Shown here piece after piece: positions 26,521 to 34,145 of a stretch of DNA of 64,000 nt. The stretch's first letter is position 1. Every line of letters starts with the position of its first letter. The stretch covers positions 1-64,000 of the forward strand of contig JBEKAY010000008.1 of NCBI GenBank assembly GCA_050015675.1. The letters are read 5' to 3'. A model generated the notes under the pieces. It was not told where the DNA came from and did no database searches. It saw only the letters and a list, made by a program, of their open reading frames with translations. The stretch is from Fen-1298 sp050015675 (GTDB lineage: Bacteria; Bacteroidota; Ignavibacteria; UBA10030). The translations under genes and the position numbers were made by a program.

Positions 26521-26892
26521 TTGAAGATTGAACGATTTGAAGATATTGAATCATGGAAAAAGGCACGAGAGCTGACAGAGCGAATATATGATCTCACGAC
26601 CAAAGGAGGGATAGCAAAAGATTTTGGATTAAGAGATCAGATACAACGTGCATCAGTTTCAATTATGGCAAATATCGCGGATGGATTTGATTCGGGCTCG
26701 AAGAAAAGTTTTATTCTCATTTTGAATTACGCTTACAGATCAACTTCCGAAGTCCAATCGCTCTTGTATGTAGTCATTGATTGCAGATATATTAATCAAA
26801 ATGAGTTTGATGAATTATTCGCAGTAACAATAGATATTAAGAATCTTATAGGTGGTTTTTATCTAATACTTATTAATAAGCAAAAAGCATAA
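26521..26892 (+). CDS. Four-helix-bundle protein (S23/IVP-like)
   Basis: The 123-residue protein matches the family named after the protein encoded in 23S rRNA intervening sequences. It has an N-terminal FEDIESWKKARELTERIYDLT helix, then GLRDQIQRASVSIMANIADGF, a helix with the ANIAxGF signature. Two more amphipathic helices follow. Avd, the accessory protein of diversity-generating retroelements, is a distant relative; no reverse transcriptase is present here. The start is TTG, in frame with the family's usual beginning. The gene interrupts the gmd-fcl pair and lies between arrays E and F, which point in opposite directions. The function is unknown. A link to the flanking repeats is inference from position. 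Confidence 0.88.
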   Translation: MKIERFEDIESWKKARELTERIYDLTTKGGIAKDFGLRDQIQRASVSIMANIADGFDSGSKKSFILILNYAYRSTSEVQSLLYVVIDCRYINQNEFDELFAVTIDIKNLIGGFYLILINKQKA

Positions 26893-26910
26893 ATAGCCGC
26901 GTACAAGGAT

Positions 26911-26950
26911 AACTAAACAACGAACAATTAAGCTAAGCACTAAGAACTTT
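26911..26950 (+). repeat. Degenerate heptamer array upstream of fcl (array F)
   Basis: A/C-rich units on the plus strand, such as AACTAAA (26911-26917), CAACGAA (26918-26924) and CAATTAA (26925-26931), continue with two units shortened to six bases, up to a few bases before the fcl ATG. They resemble array E read on the minus strand, so E and F form an inverted pair flanking the four-helix-bundle gene. Confidence 0.6.
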
Positions 26951-26956
26951 TACTCT

Positions 26957-27883
26957 ATGGACAAAAATTCTAAAATATATGTTGCAGGCCACACAGGGTT
27001 AGTTGGTTCAGCTATTCTGCGTTCGCTTCAGGCGCAAGGATATTCTCGATTTATCCTGCGCACGATAGATGAAGTCGATTTGACACAACAGTCTGCTGTA
27101 GAAGCATTATTCAAACAGGAGAAACCCGATTTCGTTTTTTTAGCAGCTGCAAAAGTCGGCGGAATTCAAGCAAACAACACGTATCCTGCAGATTTTATTT
27201 ATGTGAATCTCCAATTAGAATGCAACATTGTGCATACGGCGCAAAAATATGGCATAAGAAAACTTTGCTTTTTAGGAAGCTCTTGTATCTATCCGAAGTT
27301 TGCTCAACAACCGATGAAAGAAGAGTACTTGCTGGATGGAAAGTTAGAACCCACAAACGAGCCATACGCAATTGCGAAGATTGCAGGAATAAAAATGTGC
27401 CAGGCGTATAACCGGCAATATGGAACGAACTTTATTTCTGTCATGCCGACAAATCTGTATGGACCTCACGATAACTTCGACTTGCAGAGTTCTCACGTTT
27501 TACCGGCGCTTATCAGTAAGTTTGCGGACGCACGCAAAGCATCAGCCTCATCTGTGAATGTCTGGGGGACAGGTTCGCCAAAGCGCGAGTTTTTATTTGT
27601 TGATGACCTTGCAGATGCATGCGTTTTTTTAATGAATCATTATGATGATGGCGAGATTGTGAATATCGGGACAGGAAAAGATATTTCAATCCTTGAACTT
27701 GCAAACATGATCAAAGAAGAAGTCGGTTTTAACGGCACCATCGAATTCGATACGACGAAACCCGACGGCACGCCGCGCAAATTACTTGACGTGTCAAAAA
27801 TTAATACGATTGGTTGGACAGCCAGAACCCCTTTGCGTGAAGGAATACGAAAAACTATCCAATGGTATTTGGAGAACCGATGA
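26957..27883 (+). CDS. fcl: GDP-L-fucose synthase
   Basis: This bifunctional epimerase/reductase turns the Gmd product into GDP-L-fucose. The 308-residue SDR protein has the GHTGLVGSAI nucleotide site near residues 11-20, AAKVGGIQANNTYPADF, FLGSSCIYPKFAQQPMKE and the NEPYAIAKIAG active-site YxxxK, all typical of Fcl/WcaG. It overlaps the next gene as ATGA at 27880-27883, so the two are coupled. Together with gmd it supplies L-fucose for a surface glycan. Confidence 0.96.
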   Translation: MDKNSKIYVAGHTGLVGSAILRSLQAQGYSRFILRTIDEVDLTQQSAVEALFKQEKPDFVFLAAAKVGGIQANNTYPADFIYVNLQLECNIVHTAQKYGIRKLCFLGSSCIYPKFAQQPMKEEYLLDGKLEPTNEPYAIAKIAGIKMCQAYNRQYGTNFISVMPTNLYGPHDNFDLQSSHVLPALISKFADARKASASSVNVWGTGSPKREFLFVDDLADACVFLMNHYDDGEIVNIGTGKDISILELANMIKEEVGFNGTIEFDTTKPDGTPRKLLDVSKINTIGWTARTPLREGIRKTIQWYLENR

Positions 27884-28818
27884 TTCGATCACTTGTAACC
27901 GGTGGCGCTGGATTTCTTGGATCACATCTATGCGATAAACTTCTTACAGAAGGTCACGACGTTGTTTGTCTCGATAATCTTAGCACTGGAGATGTTGCAA
28001 ACATTGCTCATTTGAAAGGAAACACGCATTTCAGTTTTGTCAACTACGATGTTACAAATTACCTTTTTATTGACGGTAAAATAGACTTCATTTTTCACTT
28101 CGCTTCTCCGGCAAGTCCAATTGATTATCTCAAGCTGCCAATCCAAACACTTAAAGTCGGTTCATTAGGAACTCACAAGGCGCTTGGTCTTGCAAAAGCA
28201 AAAGGCGCACGATTCTTTATCGCTTCTACTTCAGAAGTCTATGGAGATCCATTGATTCATCCGCAAGTTGAAGAATATTGGGGGAATGTAAATCCCGTTG
28301 GGCCTCGCGGTGTCTATGATGAAGCGAAACGCTTTGCTGAAGCTATGACAATGGCATATCACAGGTATCATGGAATAGAAACTCGGATTATCCGTATCTT
28401 CAACACATATGGCGAGCGCATGCGGATTAATGATGGAAGAGCGATACCGGCATTTATGTCTCAGGCGCTGCGAAATGAAGACCTGACAGTTTTTGGCGAC
28501 GGCAGCCAGACAAGAAGTGTATGCTATGTTTCAGATTTGATTGACGGTATTTATCGTTTAATGATGTCGGATTATGACGCACCGATGAATATTGGGAATC
28601 CAGAAGAAGTAACAATACTGGAACTTGCAAAAGAAATAATCCAACTGACGGGGAGCCGCAGTAAAATTATTTTTCAAGACCTTCCTCAAGACGATCCAAA
28701 AGTACGCCAGCCGGATATTACGAGAGCGCAAACAGTACTTGGCTGGACACCGAAAGTGCATAGACATGACGGCTTGCTGAAAACTCTGAATTATTTCAAA
28801 GCGAAGCTAAGTGTATAA
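27880..28818 (+). CDS. UDP-glucuronate decarboxylase (UDP-xylose synthase-like)
   Basis: The 312-residue extended SDR protein begins MIRSLVTGGAGFLGSHLCD, giving the NAD site GGAGFLGSH. The HFASPASPIDYLKLP element, TSEVYGDPLIHPQ and the long active-site stretch WGNVNPVGPRGVYDEAKR are those of UDP-xylose synthases, which decarboxylate UDP-glucuronate. The ATG at 27880 is chosen because it overlaps the fcl stop by four bases; an upstream in-frame ATG at 27862 is less likely. Its substrate would be the Ugd product encoded about 3 kb upstream. A close 4-epimerase cannot be wholly excluded, but the motif set favours the decarboxylase. Confidence 0.88.
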   Translation: MIRSLVTGGAGFLGSHLCDKLLTEGHDVVCLDNLSTGDVANIAHLKGNTHFSFVNYDVTNYLFIDGKIDFIFHFASPASPIDYLKLPIQTLKVGSLGTHKALGLAKAKGARFFIASTSEVYGDPLIHPQVEEYWGNVNPVGPRGVYDEAKRFAEAMTMAYHRYHGIETRIIRIFNTYGERMRINDGRAIPAFMSQALRNEDLTVFGDGSQTRSVCYVSDLIDGIYRLMMSDYDAPMNIGNPEEVTILELAKEIIQLTGSRSKIIFQDLPQDDPKVRQPDITRAQTVLGWTPKVHRHDGLLKTLNYFKAKLSV

Positions 28819-29007
28819 GACGGTTGATGAACGAATATCCAAATTAATCGTCTGCCTCAATTATATTTTCATTTGTCAACAACACCAATATGAATGTACT
28901 CATTAGATATTGTGATAGAAAATGATTTCGTCTTGACGCTTCTTCGCTGGGAGACCATATTCCAGTACGAATTACATTATCGGATTATATCTAGGTAGAA
29001 CGAAGAA

Positions 29008-29742
29008 ATGGAATTCTCAATTATTGTTCCAACATATCAAGAAGAAGGATGTATCGAAAAATGTCTTTGCTCTATAGCACAGCAGGATTATAAGCGAACG
29101 GAGTACGAAATTATTGTGTCTGATGCACATTCGACAGATCATACTGTTGAGATGGCACACCAATATGCGGATAGAGTTGTTATATATGATCGAAGAGGAA
29201 TTGCATACGGCAGAAATGCAGGCGCACAGAGTGCGTGCGGAGATATTCTTGTGTTTGTAGATGCAGATGTGACTCTGTCATCAGATTTCCTTTTTCATTG
29301 TCATCAAGTATTTCAAAGTTCGACAATAGTTGGTATGACGGGCATCGCAAAGCCAAGCGATGGTGGAATTATGCAACGGTTTGTGTATCGAGGCACGTAC
29401 TGTATGGTTCGCATTTTTCATCTTTTTGGAGTATCATTATTTCCTGGAATTTGTACAGTGTATCGGAGGGAAGCATTCAAGAAGATTGGGGGTTTCCGTG
29501 AAGATTTTGGTATTGTAGAAGATCTTGATTTGAGTAGACGAATATCTCGCTTGGGTATATGTCGAATAAATAAAAATGCCTGCGCTTTTGTATCGACTCG
29601 GCGGTTAGAAAAACATTTACTCTCGACAATTACGTTCCATATCTATTCTGATATAAAATACCTTTTAACAGGAAAAGCATCGAAGTATTATCCAAAAGTT
29701 GAGGAAATGAATTCATGGAAAGATTTATGGCAGAATCATTAA
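29008..29742 (+). CDS. Glycosyltransferase family 2
   Basis: The 244-residue protein has a GT-A fold typical of GT2 enzymes. It begins MEFSIIVPTYQEEGCIEKCL, then EIIVSDAHSTDHT and the metal-binding DADVT near residue 89, with a VEDLDLSRR acceptor-side motif (an ED-type catalytic pair) near 170. There is no clear membrane segment, apart from a hydrophobic FHLFGVSLFPGI stretch. The sugar donor and acceptor are unknown. It follows the sugar-nucleotide genes by 189 bases and slightly overlaps the longest reading of the next gene, so it is probably part of the same surface-glycan programme. Confidence 0.88.
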   Translation: MEFSIIVPTYQEEGCIEKCLCSIAQQDYKRTEYEIIVSDAHSTDHTVEMAHQYADRVVIYDRRGIAYGRNAGAQSACGDILVFVDADVTLSSDFLFHCHQVFQSSTIVGMTGIAKPSDGGIMQRFVYRGTYCMVRIFHLFGVSLFPGICTVYRREAFKKIGGFREDFGIVEDLDLSRRISRLGICRINKNACAFVSTRRLEKHLLSTITFHIYSDIKYLLTGKASKYYPKVEEMNSWKDLWQNH

Positions 29743-29750
29743 ATAATATA

Positions 29751-31466
29751 ATGCGGTGCAAATTAAAAAGAACAGTACAATTATTTGCTCTCCTATTATT
29801 ATTTTTGATAGCGGCATGCGTATACCAGGTTCATGCTCAATCTGTCTATGTGCCGGTGCAGCATGAGGTATATGATTTCCTTAAAAGGATGGAAGCACGC
29901 CAACTTTTTACGGATTATCAAGATGCTGCAAAACCGTTATCACGTATGCAAATAGCAACAGTACTACATAAGCTGGAACAACGAGCTGATGACATGACCC
30001 GCATGGAGCGCGAGACATTTGAATTTCTAAAAACTGAATTTCACTATGAAATTCTGAAGCTTTCCGGAGATTCGGAACCAGACGAATCACGCTGGCATAT
30101 CTATTCGCACGAGCTGTCACAAGGAATGTTGAATCTTGATATTGATTATAGCCTCTCCCAAATATCTGCAAAAGATCAATCAACCAACAATCATTCACAA
30201 GGATTGAAGATGTATGGTTATATGTATAATTCTGTCGGTTTCTATTTTAATTTTGTCGATAATCTGGAAAAGGGGGACAATATTAATTACAGCCGGTTCA
30301 ACGATAATCAACTCGATCATTTTCCTGGTCTTTCAAGTACGGATATTGAATACTATAAACGTGTAAAGACTCCTTCACGCGGCGTCATTCTATCGCAAAT
30401 AAATGGAACGAATCAGGTTCAGTATGATGAAATTAATGCGCAGTTTAGCTGGCAAATAGGATCGTTCACACTGTCTCTGGAAAAGATGAACAATGTATGG
30501 GGTTATGGAAGAAACGGCACAGTCATATTTTCCGATAATGCCCCATCGTATCCGCAAATTAAATTGCGTGTTCCTATCTCAAAAGATATTAATTTCGTTT
30601 ATTTTCATGGAGAATTAAATTCAAACGTTGTTGATTCGTCCCTTTCCTATTTAGTTACTTATCCCAATCAAGGATATTCGACATTCCGCGAGGTGGACCA
30701 TTCAAAATATATTGCTGCGCATCAATTAGAAATATCATTATGGCATGGTGTTGATTTTTCTATTGGTGAATCTATTGTGTACAGCGATCGAGGACCGTTA
30801 TTGATGTATTTAATTCCTATAATGTTTTTTAAAGCAGGCGAACATTATAATGGTGACAAAGATAATTGCCAATTATTTGGCAGCATTGATCTCAATGTCG
30901 TTAAGAATGTGAATGCGTATCTATCATTGTTTATTGATGAATTGAACACCGACAAGTTGTTTGATCCGAATCTGTCGCATAGGCAAGTTGCGTTCACTTC
31001 AGGCATTCGAGTCTTTGATATTCCAGCTACAAATTTCGATATGACACTTGAATACACTCGAGTCAATCCAGCAACATATAATCATTCTTATCCTTCGACA
31101 ACGTTCACAAACAATGGATTTATTTTAGGAAGTTGGATGGGTCAGAATGCCGATGACCTGTTCTTTGAAGTCGGCTTATCGTCTGTGCATGCTTTACGTC
31201 TCACGACGTTTGGTGAAATATTCCGAAAGGGAGGAATGCTTTCTCTTAGCGATCAGTATACCGATAATCAGGGAAATTGGAGTTTTCTGTTTGGGCCGTT
31301 GCATATAGAGCGTTCTGTCGGGATCACTGCGAAATATCAGCCTCTTCGCGATGTCTTTATCAATCTTAGAGCGCGGTTACATAAAATCGAAGATGAAGCA
31401 AATCCGGCACAGAACCGTCCTCATCAGTTTGAATTTACTCTTGGGGCAGGCGTTGGGATATGGTAA
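29751..31466 (+). CDS. Wzi-like outer-membrane beta-barrel protein
   Basis: The protein has a hydrophobic signal segment (LFALLLLFLIAACVYQVHAQS) followed by an N-terminal helical part with VQHEVYDFLKRMEARQLF and PLSRMQIATVLHKLEQ, which looks like a small SLH-type element. The rest is alternating strand sequence rich in aromatic residues, ending FEFTLGAGVGIW with the terminal aromatic typical of outer-membrane barrels. It resembles capsule-assembly Wzi-family proteins found in this phylum, which would hold exported polysaccharide at the surface. The start is uncertain: 29751 puts the signal peptide at the N-terminus, while 29715 and 29727 are in frame and would overlap the glycosyltransferase gene. 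No ribosome site decides it. Confidence 0.7.
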   Translation: MRCKLKRTVQLFALLLLFLIAACVYQVHAQSVYVPVQHEVYDFLKRMEARQLFTDYQDAAKPLSRMQIATVLHKLEQRADDMTRMERETFEFLKTEFHYEILKLSGDSEPDESRWHIYSHELSQGMLNLDIDYSLSQISAKDQSTNNHSQGLKMYGYMYNSVGFYFNFVDNLEKGDNINYSRFNDNQLDHFPGLSSTDIEYYKRVKTPSRGVILSQINGTNQVQYDEINAQFSWQIGSFTLSLEKMNNVWGYGRNGTVIFSDNAPSYPQIKLRVPISKDINFVYFHGELNSNVVDSSLSYLVTYPNQGYSTFREVDHSKYIAAHQLEISLWHGVDFSIGESIVYSDRGPLLMYLIPIMFFKAGEHYNGDKDNCQLFGSIDLNVVKNVNAYLSLFIDELNTDKLFDPNLSHRQVAFTSGIRVFDIPATNFDMTLEYTRVNPATYNHSYPSTTFTNNGFILGSWMGQNADDLFFEVGLSSVHALRLTTFGEIFRKGGMLSLSDQYTDNQGNWSFLFGPLHIERSVGITAKYQPLRDVFINLRARLHKIEDEANPAQNRPHQFEFTLGAGVGIW

Positions 31467-31498
31467 CAAGCAGCTTTTTGCATGGTTCCATTAAACTT

Positions 31499-31519
31499 TT
31501 GACAAATATAATTGTCGAA
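31499..31519. promoter_or_regulatory. Palindrome in the ECF sigma gene promoter region
   Basis: GACAA and TTGTC are separated by six bases (31501-31516), with TT and AA placed symmetrically outside. The inverted repeat lies about 25 bases upstream of the sigma factor ATG and includes a TTGACA word. It could be an operator or part of an autoregulated promoter. The repeat is short, so chance is not excluded. Confidence 0.3.
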
Positions 31520-31541
31520 TATTTGAAATGATTTGGTATAG

Positions 31542-32105
31542 ATGACTGATTCCAATGACCTTAGACTTGTCGAATTGTTCCAGAATGGCGATGAGACATC
31601 TTTTAACGAGTTGGTAGGACGATATCAAGAAAAAGTATATTGGATTGCGCACAGGTTCGTGAACGATCATGATCAAGCGGATGATATCGTTCAAGAAGTT
31701 TTTGCGAAAGTATATAGCGCACTAAAAAAATTTCGGGGAGAGTCAAGTGTCTATACATGGTTGTATCGAATTACAGTCAATGTAGCGCTGAATGCGCTTC
31801 GAAAACAGCGCATCAGAGATTTTATCCGGATTGACGATCTCTTTGAAACTGCCGACGATGAGAATGAACAACCTGATGCAATATTCGAAAAAGATGAACA
31901 ACAGAAACTGATAGAAGAAGCAATAGCAAAACTTCCAGAGAAACAAAAAGCTGTTTTCATCCTCAGGTATCATGAAGAATTATCGTACGAAGAAATATCA
32001 CTCATTTTAAAAACATCGGTAGGCGGACTCAAAGCTAATTATTTTCATGCAGTAAAGAAAATCGGAGAATATGTAAATCGTGCGCACAGATCACGTTCAA
32101 TATGA
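31542..32105 (+). CDS. ECF-family RNA polymerase sigma factor
   Basis: The 187-residue protein has region 2 (residues 10-80: FNELVGRYQEKVYWIAHRF, DQADDIVQEVFAKVY, the WLYRITVNVALN segment) and region 4 (residues 125-175: LPEKQKAVFILRYHEELSY followed by a helix-turn-helix). It lacks regions 1 and 3, so it is an ECF-type sigma factor like RpoE. The 3' end overlaps the anti-sigma gene by 26 bases, and a periplasmic-protein gene follows, giving an envelope-stress type cassette. Autoregulation is usual for such cassettes, and a palindrome lies just upstream. Confidence 0.93.
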   Translation: MTDSNDLRLVELFQNGDETSFNELVGRYQEKVYWIAHRFVNDHDQADDIVQEVFAKVYSALKKFRGESSVYTWLYRITVNVALNALRKQRIRDFIRIDDLFETADDENEQPDAIFEKDEQQKLIEEAIAKLPEKQKAVFILRYHEELSYEEISLILKTSVGGLKANYFHAVKKIGEYVNRAHRSRSI

Positions 32106-32715
32106 TTTGATGGATTATATTACAAACCGATTGAATGCACAGGAATGCAAGCGCGTAGAGCAGCATTTACAGAAATGTTCTAAGTGCAATAACCAGTATA
32201 GTGAATTGTTGGCAACCGAAACAATTTTAAAACAGAACCACGATACAGCGCCGACGTCTCTATATTATTCTACCATTCTTCCACGAGTCAGGGAACGTCT
32301 TGTTTCTCAGCAACGGCCTATCTGGGATTATAGTTATGGTACAGTGAAGATTATTCTTCCGATTGCAGTGTCTGTCTTACTTGTGTTTATTTTAATTAAA
32401 ACACCTAAAGAGTCTTTATCAGAGGCTGAACAAACCGAAGCGCTGCGTCAAGCAGTGAAGGACTTAAATGAGGATGAAGTAGTGCAAGCTGTTGAAAGGG
32501 AATACGCAGGATTATCGCTATCGCCCAATCAAGAAGTTGCTGCTGCCGGTGTTGCGGAGCATATGCAAGGAGATCGATTCCTGAAATCGGCACTAGCAAA
32601 GCAAATCGAGAACGAAGAAGTTGCGGAAATGGATCTTGAAGGGATGATTTCTGATTTAAACGGAGAACAAGTTGACCAAGTATTATCCGGACTTTCTGAA
32701 AGGAATATGCTATGA
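32080..32715 (+). CDS. Zinc-finger (zf-HC2) membrane anti-sigma factor
   Basis: Starting at GTG, inside the end of the sigma gene, the 211-residue protein has the anti-sigma zinc site: His5, then His29-x3-Cys33-x2-Cys36 (EQHLQKCSKC). A transmembrane segment at about 87-108 (IILPIAVSVLLVFILI) separates this cytoplasmic domain from an acidic extracytoplasmic tail. The GTG start keeps His5, a probable zinc ligand, and so is preferred over the ATG at 32110. The pairing implies it holds the ECF sigma factor at the membrane until an envelope signal arrives. It ends in an ATGA overlap with the next gene. Confidence 0.88.
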   Translation: MRTDHVQYDLMDYITNRLNAQECKRVEQHLQKCSKCNNQYSELLATETILKQNHDTAPTSLYYSTILPRVRERLVSQQRPIWDYSYGTVKIILPIAVSVLLVFILIKTPKESLSEAEQTEALRQAVKDLNEDEVVQAVEREYAGLSLSPNQEVAAAGVAEHMQGDRFLKSALAKQIENEEVAEMDLEGMISDLNGEQVDQVLSGLSERNML

Positions 32716-33197
32716 AATATATGCATGCAGTTTCTATTGTTTTTATCTTTACGTTGGTGATATCCTTAAATCTTAGTGCTCAAGATCAACTCCCGGAACG
32801 GGGTCCTGCCGCAGAACGCATTGAACAATTCAAAAAAGTGCGTCTTATGGAAGTGGTGAAGATGGATGAAGAAACTTCGATACGATTTTTTGTTCGCTAT
32901 AATAAATATGTAGAAACTCTGCGCACTATCCAAAAGGATCATAATACACTCATCGATCAGCTCCAAATGTTAAGTAGATCTAGTGCAAATAATGCAGATA
33001 TAGAGCGGGCGATAAAAGATATTGGAATGTGTGAAGAAAAAATCGCAGAGACACGCTCAAAATTTCTTGAAGAACTTAAGGATGTCATTTCAATAAAACA
33101 GGTTGCTGAATACGTGGTATTTGAACGAAACTTCAATAAAAATCTTAGAGAAATAATGCGGGACATTGCAAAAGATCGTTGGAATCGACAGAGATAG
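32712..33197 (+). CDS. Putative periplasmic helical protein (Spy/CpxP-like)
   Basis: The 161-residue protein has a signal peptide (to about residue 23, NLSAQ) and a wholly helical, highly charged mature part with an ERIEQFKKVRLMEVVKMDEE start and heptad-like leucine spacing. Size, composition and position behind a sigma/anti-sigma pair suggest a Spy/CpxP-type periplasmic chaperone or sensor, but no LTxxQ motif is visible. It overlaps the anti-sigma stop as ATGA. Its role as a target or sensor of the ECF system is inferred from context. Confidence 0.6.
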   Translation: MKYMHAVSIVFIFTLVISLNLSAQDQLPERGPAAERIEQFKKVRLMEVVKMDEETSIRFFVRYNKYVETLRTIQKDHNTLIDQLQMLSRSSANNADIERAIKDIGMCEEKIAETRSKFLEELKDVISIKQVAEYVVFERNFNKNLREIMRDIAKDRWNRQR

Positions 33198-33207
33198 AAG
33201 AAAAGAT

Positions 33208-34143
33208 TTAGAGGGACTCGTTGTAAAGAGTATGCGCAGTTTTTATCACAATGCCATAGCGCAATCCGCGATCACTTACTGTTATTTTTGATAAGTTCAT
33301 TTTCCTCAATGTTTCTTTAAGAATAATAATTCCAGCCAGAAGAATGTCTGCACGCGATGGATGTATTTGCGGATAATTTCGCAATTGATCCAGCGTGAGC
33401 GGTCTGAGCTCTTGAAATATTCTATCGATCGATTCTATCGTAAGCGCATGCCGGTTGATGAGATTTCTATCAAACTCTGGAATCCGAAGATCAAGCGCAG
33501 CTAACGTTGTTAACGTGCCCGCAACGCCGATAATATTTGTTGTTGGCGAAAGAGGAAAAATATTTTGAAGATGATCTCGAACAATCCGGATTGCATTCTC
33601 TAGTGCGATACTGTCAGGAGGATTTGTTTTCAAAATACGTTCTGTAAGCCGCACACTTCCAATATCTATACTGACAGATGATGCTACTCGTGTTCCCGAA
33701 CCAACTACAATCTCCGTACTGCCGCCGCCGATATCGAGCACTGCATAATTTTCAGAATCAGCTTGCGTCAGATATTCAGAAACAGCGCCAAGATATGTTA
33801 ATTCTGCCTCTTCATTTCCAGAAAGTATTCTTATTTCAAGTGCGAGCTTTTCTTTCATGAAATCAATAAACTCTTGACGGTTTTTAGCATCACGAAGCGC
33901 ACTCGTTCCACAAGCTGAAAAATGTTTAATATTAAAAGAGTCAGCAATGCTTTTGAGCTGAGAAAGGATATCGTGAACTCGATGGAAGGTCTCTCTTAAA
34001 ATGATCCCATGTTCATCGACGCCCTTACCAAGCCGTCCGATGAAATGTTCGTCTCTCACAACATACAGTGCACCATCGCGTTGAACATCGGCAACAAGCA
34101 TCAAAATGGTATTGGTTCCTATATCTAATGAAGCGAGACGCAT
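33208..34143 (-). CDS. Ppx/GppA family exopolyphosphatase
   Basis: Ppx/GppA enzymes degrade polyphosphate or pppGpp using an actin-like fold. The protein, 311 residues from the chosen start MRLASLDIGTNT, has the phosphate-1 loop SLDIGTNTILMLVAD and the phosphate-2 motif AVLDIGGGSTEIVVG, and GVAGTLTTLAAL later. The ATG at 34143 lies two bases after the prmA stop with GGATG upstream. An earlier in-frame start at 34176 would overlap prmA and add 11 unlikely residues. The length suits the short Ppx/GppA form without the C-terminal HD domain. It converges with the helical protein gene, with only 10 bases between. Confidence 0.9.
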   Translation of the reverse strand: MRLASLDIGTNTILMLVADVQRDGALYVVRDEHFIGRLGKGVDEHGIILRETFHRVHDILSQLKSIADSFNIKHFSACGTSALRDAKNRQEFIDFMKEKLALEIRILSGNEEAELTYLGAVSEYLTQADSENYAVLDIGGGSTEIVVGSGTRVASSVSIDIGSVRLTERILKTNPPDSIALENAIRIVRDHLQNIFPLSPTTNIIGVAGTLTTLAALDLRIPEFDRNLINRHALTIESIDRIFQELRPLTLDQLRNYPQIHPSRADILLAGIIILKETLRKMNLSKITVSDRGLRYGIVIKTAHTLYNESL

Positions 34144-34145
34144 TG

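Noticed and set aside
26521..26892. Diversity-generating retroelement centred on the four-helix-bundle gene
   Set aside because: No reverse transcriptase, template repeat or adenine-variable repeat was found in the window, so only the distant Avd-like fold remains.
22968..26956. CRISPR array as the explanation of the 7-bp arrays
   Set aside because: Units are contiguous and 7 bases long with no conserved direct repeat of 20-40 bases, no spacers and no cas genes nearby.
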